DNA from: an uncultured Moraxella sp.
GTDB taxonomy: Bacteria > Pseudomonadota > Gammaproteobacteria > Pseudomonadales > Moraxellaceae
Assembly: GCA_937889485.1 (NCBI GenBank)
Contig: CALAPG010000216.1
Coordinates: 1-8,724, forward strand
Direction of reading: 5' to 3'
DNA: 8,724 bases
Below the pieces are notes generated by a model, which made no database searches, was not told the DNA's origin, and worked only from the letters and a program-made list of their open reading frames with translations. This document shows, piece by piece, positions 5,767 through 8,724 of the stretch; positions within the stretch are counted from its first letter, which is position 1; each line of letters begins with the position of its first letter. The translations under genes were made by a program, and so were the position numbers.

Positions 5767-8496
5767 ATGATTTTTATGGCCCAGTCAACTGCAGCATCAT
5801 TTACTTGGATGCGATTTTTGCTAAATTTATGTATTGCAATTCTCGCTTTTATTTTTATCTTAGTGTTGGCTTTCCCTATCGGTTTTTATGGGATGGCAAT
5901 GTATATTGCACCAAGTTTGCCAAGTTTAGATGAATTAAAACAGGCTAAACTTGCGATGCCGCTACAGATTTATACCAAAGATAATCAGTTGGTGGGTCAG
6001 TATGGTAATACGATGTCACTGCCTGTGACCTATGAGCAAATACCCAAAAATATGGTCAATGCTTTTTTAGCTGCCGAAGACTCGGCTTTTTTTCAACATA
6101 GCGGTATTAGTGTTAAAGGGATTGGGCGAGCCCTAACCGAGGCAGTTAGTGATGAAGACACCCAAACAGGTGGCTCCACGATCACCCAGCAGGTTGCAAA
6201 AAACTATTTTTTATCATCTGAACGCACCATTAACCGTAAGCTCACCGAGCTATTTTTGGCACGTAAAATTGAAGAAAAATTGTCCAAAAAAGAAATTTTA
6301 ACCCTGTACGTTAATAAAATTTATTTGGGTCAAGGGGCATACGGTGTCAAAGCCGCTGCCAAGCAGTATTATAGCAAATCCTTAAATAATCTTACCATCG
6401 CTGAAATGGCGATGATCGCAGGACTGCCCAAAGCCCCTTCAAAATACAACCCCGTTGCCAATCCTGAACGTGCCGTAGAACGCCGCAACTGGATTTTGGG
6501 ACAAATGCTAAAAAATGGCGCCATTACCCAAGCCCAACATGATGAAGCAGTAGCAGCACCCATTGGTTTGCACCTATACCAAGCCAAACTGGATATGAAC
6601 CTCCCCTATCTTGCAGAAATGACGCGCGCGGCGCTGGTACAACAATATGGTGATAAAGTAGTAGATTCAGGTTGGCGAGTCAAATTAACCGTCGATAGCC
6701 ACGCGCAACAAACTGCTGAAAACGCTATCAAACGCGGACTTTTTGCCTATGATCGCCGCCACGGTTGGCGGGGTGCTACCGCGAATACCAAAGATAAAGA
6801 AAAACCTGCAAAACTTGCCAATTTTCCTGTTATGAGTTCATTTTACCCCGTCGAGGTTACCAAGGTATATGCTGGCAATGGTTTTGATGCAGTAATGCAA
6901 GACGGCAGTAAAATATCGGTACCATGGTCTGGCATGCGCTGGGCTACGCTGCACTACCGCAACCCCAACTCGGCTTATATGTCAAACAATATCGTCAATA
7001 ATCATGATATTGTATATGTGACTGCCAATGCAGACAAGACTAGCTGGAGTTTGGTACAAATTCCCGCGGTTGAAGGTAGCTTGGTGGCACTAGAACCCGA
7101 TACAGGGGCATTATTGGCAGTGGTGGGCGGTTTTGACTTTAATAAAAGCAAATTTAACCGCGCATTACAAGGTTATCGCCAGCCAGGTTCTACGATCAAG
7201 CCATTGGTATATACCACAGCTCTAGAAAAAGGCTTTAGTCCTGACACCATGATTTCAGATGGGCCTTTAACCGTTGGTTCATGGGTTCCCAAAAACTCAG
7301 ATGGGCGTAATCTAGGTATGATTCCGCTTCGTAAAGGACTATATTTATCTAGAAACTTGGTTTCAATTCGTGTACTGCGCTCGGCAGGTATTTCTGATAC
7401 GCGTGAACTGCTCAATGAATTTGGTCTAGAAAAAGAACGCATGCCAAACACCCTATCATTGGCACTCGGTTCAGGCGAGGCAACGCCTTTACAAATGGCA
7501 ACAGGTTATGCCACTTTTGCTAATGGCGGACATCGTATACAGCCCTATTTTATTGAACAAATTTTTGATTACTCAGGTAAACTTCATTATCAAGCCAATC
7601 CAAAACAAGCCTGTGCTGTCTGCTTTAATAATGACTTGACCAAAACCAATGAGCAAAATCTAAAAGCCTTTAAAGCTCACCAAGATGCCCTACAAAAAGG
7701 GCATATTGGCACCGATATGGCGGCTAATAAAACTGCCAACACAGCCAATTTACTTGATGATGATCCCATGGCAAAAGAAGATAGCAACGCTAGCGAACTT
7801 GCCACAGAAACCCAAAAAACCCCTGAAGAACTTGCCCTAGAAAAAAGCACCAAACAGATGCTAGCCAGACAAGCAAGCCTAGAAGCCGCACTCTATGATG
7901 CAGGGCCTGATACCGATAAGCTCAAGCCCGCCGCGATGCAATATGTAGCAGCCCAGCAAGCACCACGTATTATTTCATCTAATGTTGCCTTCCAAATGGC
8001 AAACATACTACGCGATGTGATTCAGCGCGGTACAGCAGTCAAGGCACGTGCTTTGGGTCGGTCTGATGTAGGCGGCAAGACAGGTACCACCAATGAGGCA
8101 AAAGATGCTTGGTTTGCTGGTATTCACCCCAAAATCGTCACTACAGTTTGGGTGGGTTTTGATCAGCCGCTTGGCATGGGCAGACGTGAATTTGGTGGGG
8201 TCGCCGCACTGCCAATTTGGCTGGATTTTACTTCCAAAATTCTTAAAGATCAGCCTATCCAATGGGTTTCTGTCAATAATCGCGCCAAGTCCAAAAAACA
8301 AGAACAAGAAACCATTGAGCTTACCGACAATGGCTCTCGGCGCGTTGATAGTAAAGGCAATGAAATCGCTGATAGTAAACCCCCACAAGCTGTCACCCAA
8401 AAGCGTCCAGAAGAGCAAATGACTACTGATCCAACAGGGGCAAGTGTGGCAAATATTAACTACTCGCAGCTAAATGCAAACCGCCCTGTGAATTAA
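5767..8496 (+). CDS. ponA: Penicillin-binding protein 1A (bifunctional transglycosylase/transpeptidase)
   Basis: This class A PBP (PonA/MrcA) polymerises lipid II into glycan strands and cross-links peptides in the periplasm; it is a beta-lactam target. The 909-residue protein has a membrane anchor (about 18-42) and a GT51 transglycosylase domain (about 60-235) with catalytic Glu E104 in EDSAFFQH, GGSTITQQ (135-142) and a second Glu, E161, in RKLTE. An OB-like region follows (about 330-430). The transpeptidase domain has S475 in STIK (475-478), SRN (528-530) and KTG (771-773). All catalytic motifs are intact. Between the GGHRI strand and the KTG segment is a Cys-x-x-Cys (616, 619) and a long Ala/Lys/Glu/Gln-rich insert (about 620-731), larger than in E. 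coli PBP1A as I recall it. The C-terminal tail (about 838-909) is polar and probably disordered. The start may be ATG 5767 or in-frame ATG 5776; neither has a strong Shine-Dalgarno. Confidence 0.96.
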   Translation: MIFMAQSTAASFTWMRFLLNLCIAILAFIFILVLAFPIGFYGMAMYIAPSLPSLDELKQAKLAMPLQIYTKDNQLVGQYGNTMSLPVTYEQIPKNMVNAFLAAEDSAFFQHSGISVKGIGRALTEAVSDEDTQTGGSTITQQVAKNYFLSSERTINRKLTELFLARKIEEKLSKKEILTLYVNKIYLGQGAYGVKAAAKQYYSKSLNNLTIAEMAMIAGLPKAPSKYNPVANPERAVERRNWILGQMLKNGAITQAQHDEAVAAPIGLHLYQAKLDMNLPYLAEMTRAALVQQYGDKVVDSGWRVKLTVDSHAQQTAENAIKRGLFAYDRRHGWRGATANTKDKEKPAKLANFPVMSSFYPVEVTKVYAGNGFDAVMQDGSKISVPWSGMRWATLHYRNPNSAYMSNNIVNNHDIVYVTANADKTSWSLVQIPAVEGSLVALEPDTGALLAVVGGFDFNKSKFNRALQGYRQPGSTIKPLVYTTALEKGFSPDTMISDGPLTVGSWVPKNSDGRNLGMIPLRKGLYLSRNLVSIRVLRSAGISDTRELLNEFGLEKERMPNTLSLALGSGEATPLQMATGYATFANGGHRIQPYFIEQIFDYSGKLHYQANPKQACAVCFNNDLTKTNEQNLKAFKAHQDALQKGHIGTDMAANKTANTANLLDDDPMAKEDSNASELATETQKTPEELALEKSTKQMLARQASLEAALYDAGPDTDKLKPAAMQYVAAQQAPRIISSNVAFQMANILRDVIQRGTAVKARALGRSDVGGKTGTTNEAKDAWFAGIHPKIVTTVWVGFDQPLGMGRREFGGVAALPIWLDFTSKILKDQPIQWVSVNNRAKSKKQEQETIELTDNGSRRVDSKGNEIADSKPPQAVTQKRPEEQMTTDPTGASVANINYSQLNANRPVN

Positions 8497-8529
8497 AAAA
8501 AATGCATTACTCTAGCCAGCAACCCTAGC

Positions 8530-8561
8530 AAAAAGCACGATAAATTATTATCGTGCTTTTT
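8530..8561 (+). terminator. Intrinsic terminator after ponA
   Basis: A perfect 14-bp stem, 8530-8543 against 8548-8561, has the core GCACGATAA and a four-base loop (8544-8547). It runs into T-rich sequence (through 8567, interrupted by one A). The A-run on the 5' arm means it could also terminate transcription arriving from the right, including any coming out of the IS. It lies 34 bases after the ponA stop; nothing else is visible in 8497-8529. Confidence 0.92.
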
Positions 8562-8605
8562 TATTTTAGCTTGTTAAGGTAATTTTACTTTAGGGATAGG
8601 CGTTA

Positions 8606-8724
8606 GAACCTGTTCACGATTAAAAAATATGCTAAAATAAGCGACATAATCGATTAATAACCGAATCATTCACCATGAGAAAAGCCTATCCAAGCGACAT
8701 TAGCCGAAAACAATTTGAGCACAT
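8606..8724 (+). mobile_element. Left end of an IS5-family-like insertion sequence (truncated by contig end)
   Basis: The sequence from about 8606 (GAACCTGTTCACGATT) to the window end holds a short untranslated leader and the start of a transposase gene, the usual layout of an IS left end. The boundary is inferred: TTA at 8603-8605 would suit a TNA-type target duplication, known in some IS5 subgroups, but the other end is not in the window, so neither terminal repeat nor duplication can be confirmed. A possible extended -10 (TGC then TAAAAT, 8630-8638) could drive the transposase. Confidence 0.6.
8675..8724 (+). CDS. IS5-family-like transposase, N-terminal fragment (cut by window end)
   Basis: An ATG at 8675 opens a frame running off the window after 16 full codons: MRKAYPSDISRKQFEH. 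The N-terminal pattern (basic residues, then YPSDIS, then a QFE helix) resembles the start of IS5-family DDE transposases as I remember them. No catalytic residue is within the fragment, so intactness cannot be judged. No clear Shine-Dalgarno is seen. An unrelated protein remains possible given only 16 residues. Confidence 0.6.
   Translation, partial: MRKAYPSDISRKQFEH

Noticed and set aside
6369..8422. Open frames overlapping ponA (minus 6369-6587, 7173-7451, 8008-8418; plus 8093-8422)
   Set aside because: All lie within the intact ponA frame, including over its catalytic motifs, and none resembles a known protein.
1..8724. tRNA, rRNA, CRISPR array, toxin-antitoxin or phage-defence genes
   Set aside because: Looked for on both strands; coding space is filled by pil genes and ponA, and the short gaps show only promoters, terminators and an IS end.

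Overview
The window looks like a complete short assembly contig from a gammaproteobacterium, most likely a member of the Moraxellaceae (Moraxella/Faucicola/Psychrobacter-like). This is judged from the gene order ponA <> pilM-N-O-P-Q > aroK, the moderate GC content and the protein style, not from a database search. Both ends look artificial. The first 26 bases match the 3' part of the Illumina TruSeq read-1 adapter, and the last ~119 bases appear to be the left end of an IS5-type insertion sequence, a repeat at which assemblies commonly break.

Layout, left to right: adapter (1-26); the first 21 codons of aroK (shikimate kinase) on the minus strand, cut by the adapter just after the Walker A motif (27-89); an intergenic hairpin terminator for the pil operon with a candidate aroK promoter buried in it (96-156); then, all on the minus strand and tightly packed, pilQ (205-2532), pilP (2555-3094), pilO (3084-3821), pilN (3825-4520) and pilM (4520-5572). 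A divergent promoter region (about 5573-5766) separates pilM from ponA, the class A penicillin-binding protein 1A gene on the plus strand (5767-8496). A strong intrinsic terminator follows (8531-8562), then the IS left end (8606-8724) with the first 16 codons of a transposase.

How the genes work together: PilM (cytoplasmic, actin-like) binds the N-terminal tail of PilN; PilN and PilO form an inner-membrane coiled-coil pair; the lipoprotein PilP links them across the periplasm to PilQ, the outer-membrane secretin through which the type IV pilus passes. In relatives such as Acinetobacter the same complex (ComMNOLQ) also serves DNA uptake. PonA makes peptidoglycan, the layer this complex must span, and is the conserved divergent neighbour.

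I see no undescribed multi-gene system: the gene content is ordinary core genome. The points most worth a second look are the promoter-inside-terminator arrangement between pilQ and aroK, the adapter contamination, the enlarged insert in the PonA transpeptidase domain, and start corrections for pilM (GTG at 5572) and pilP (ATG at 3094).
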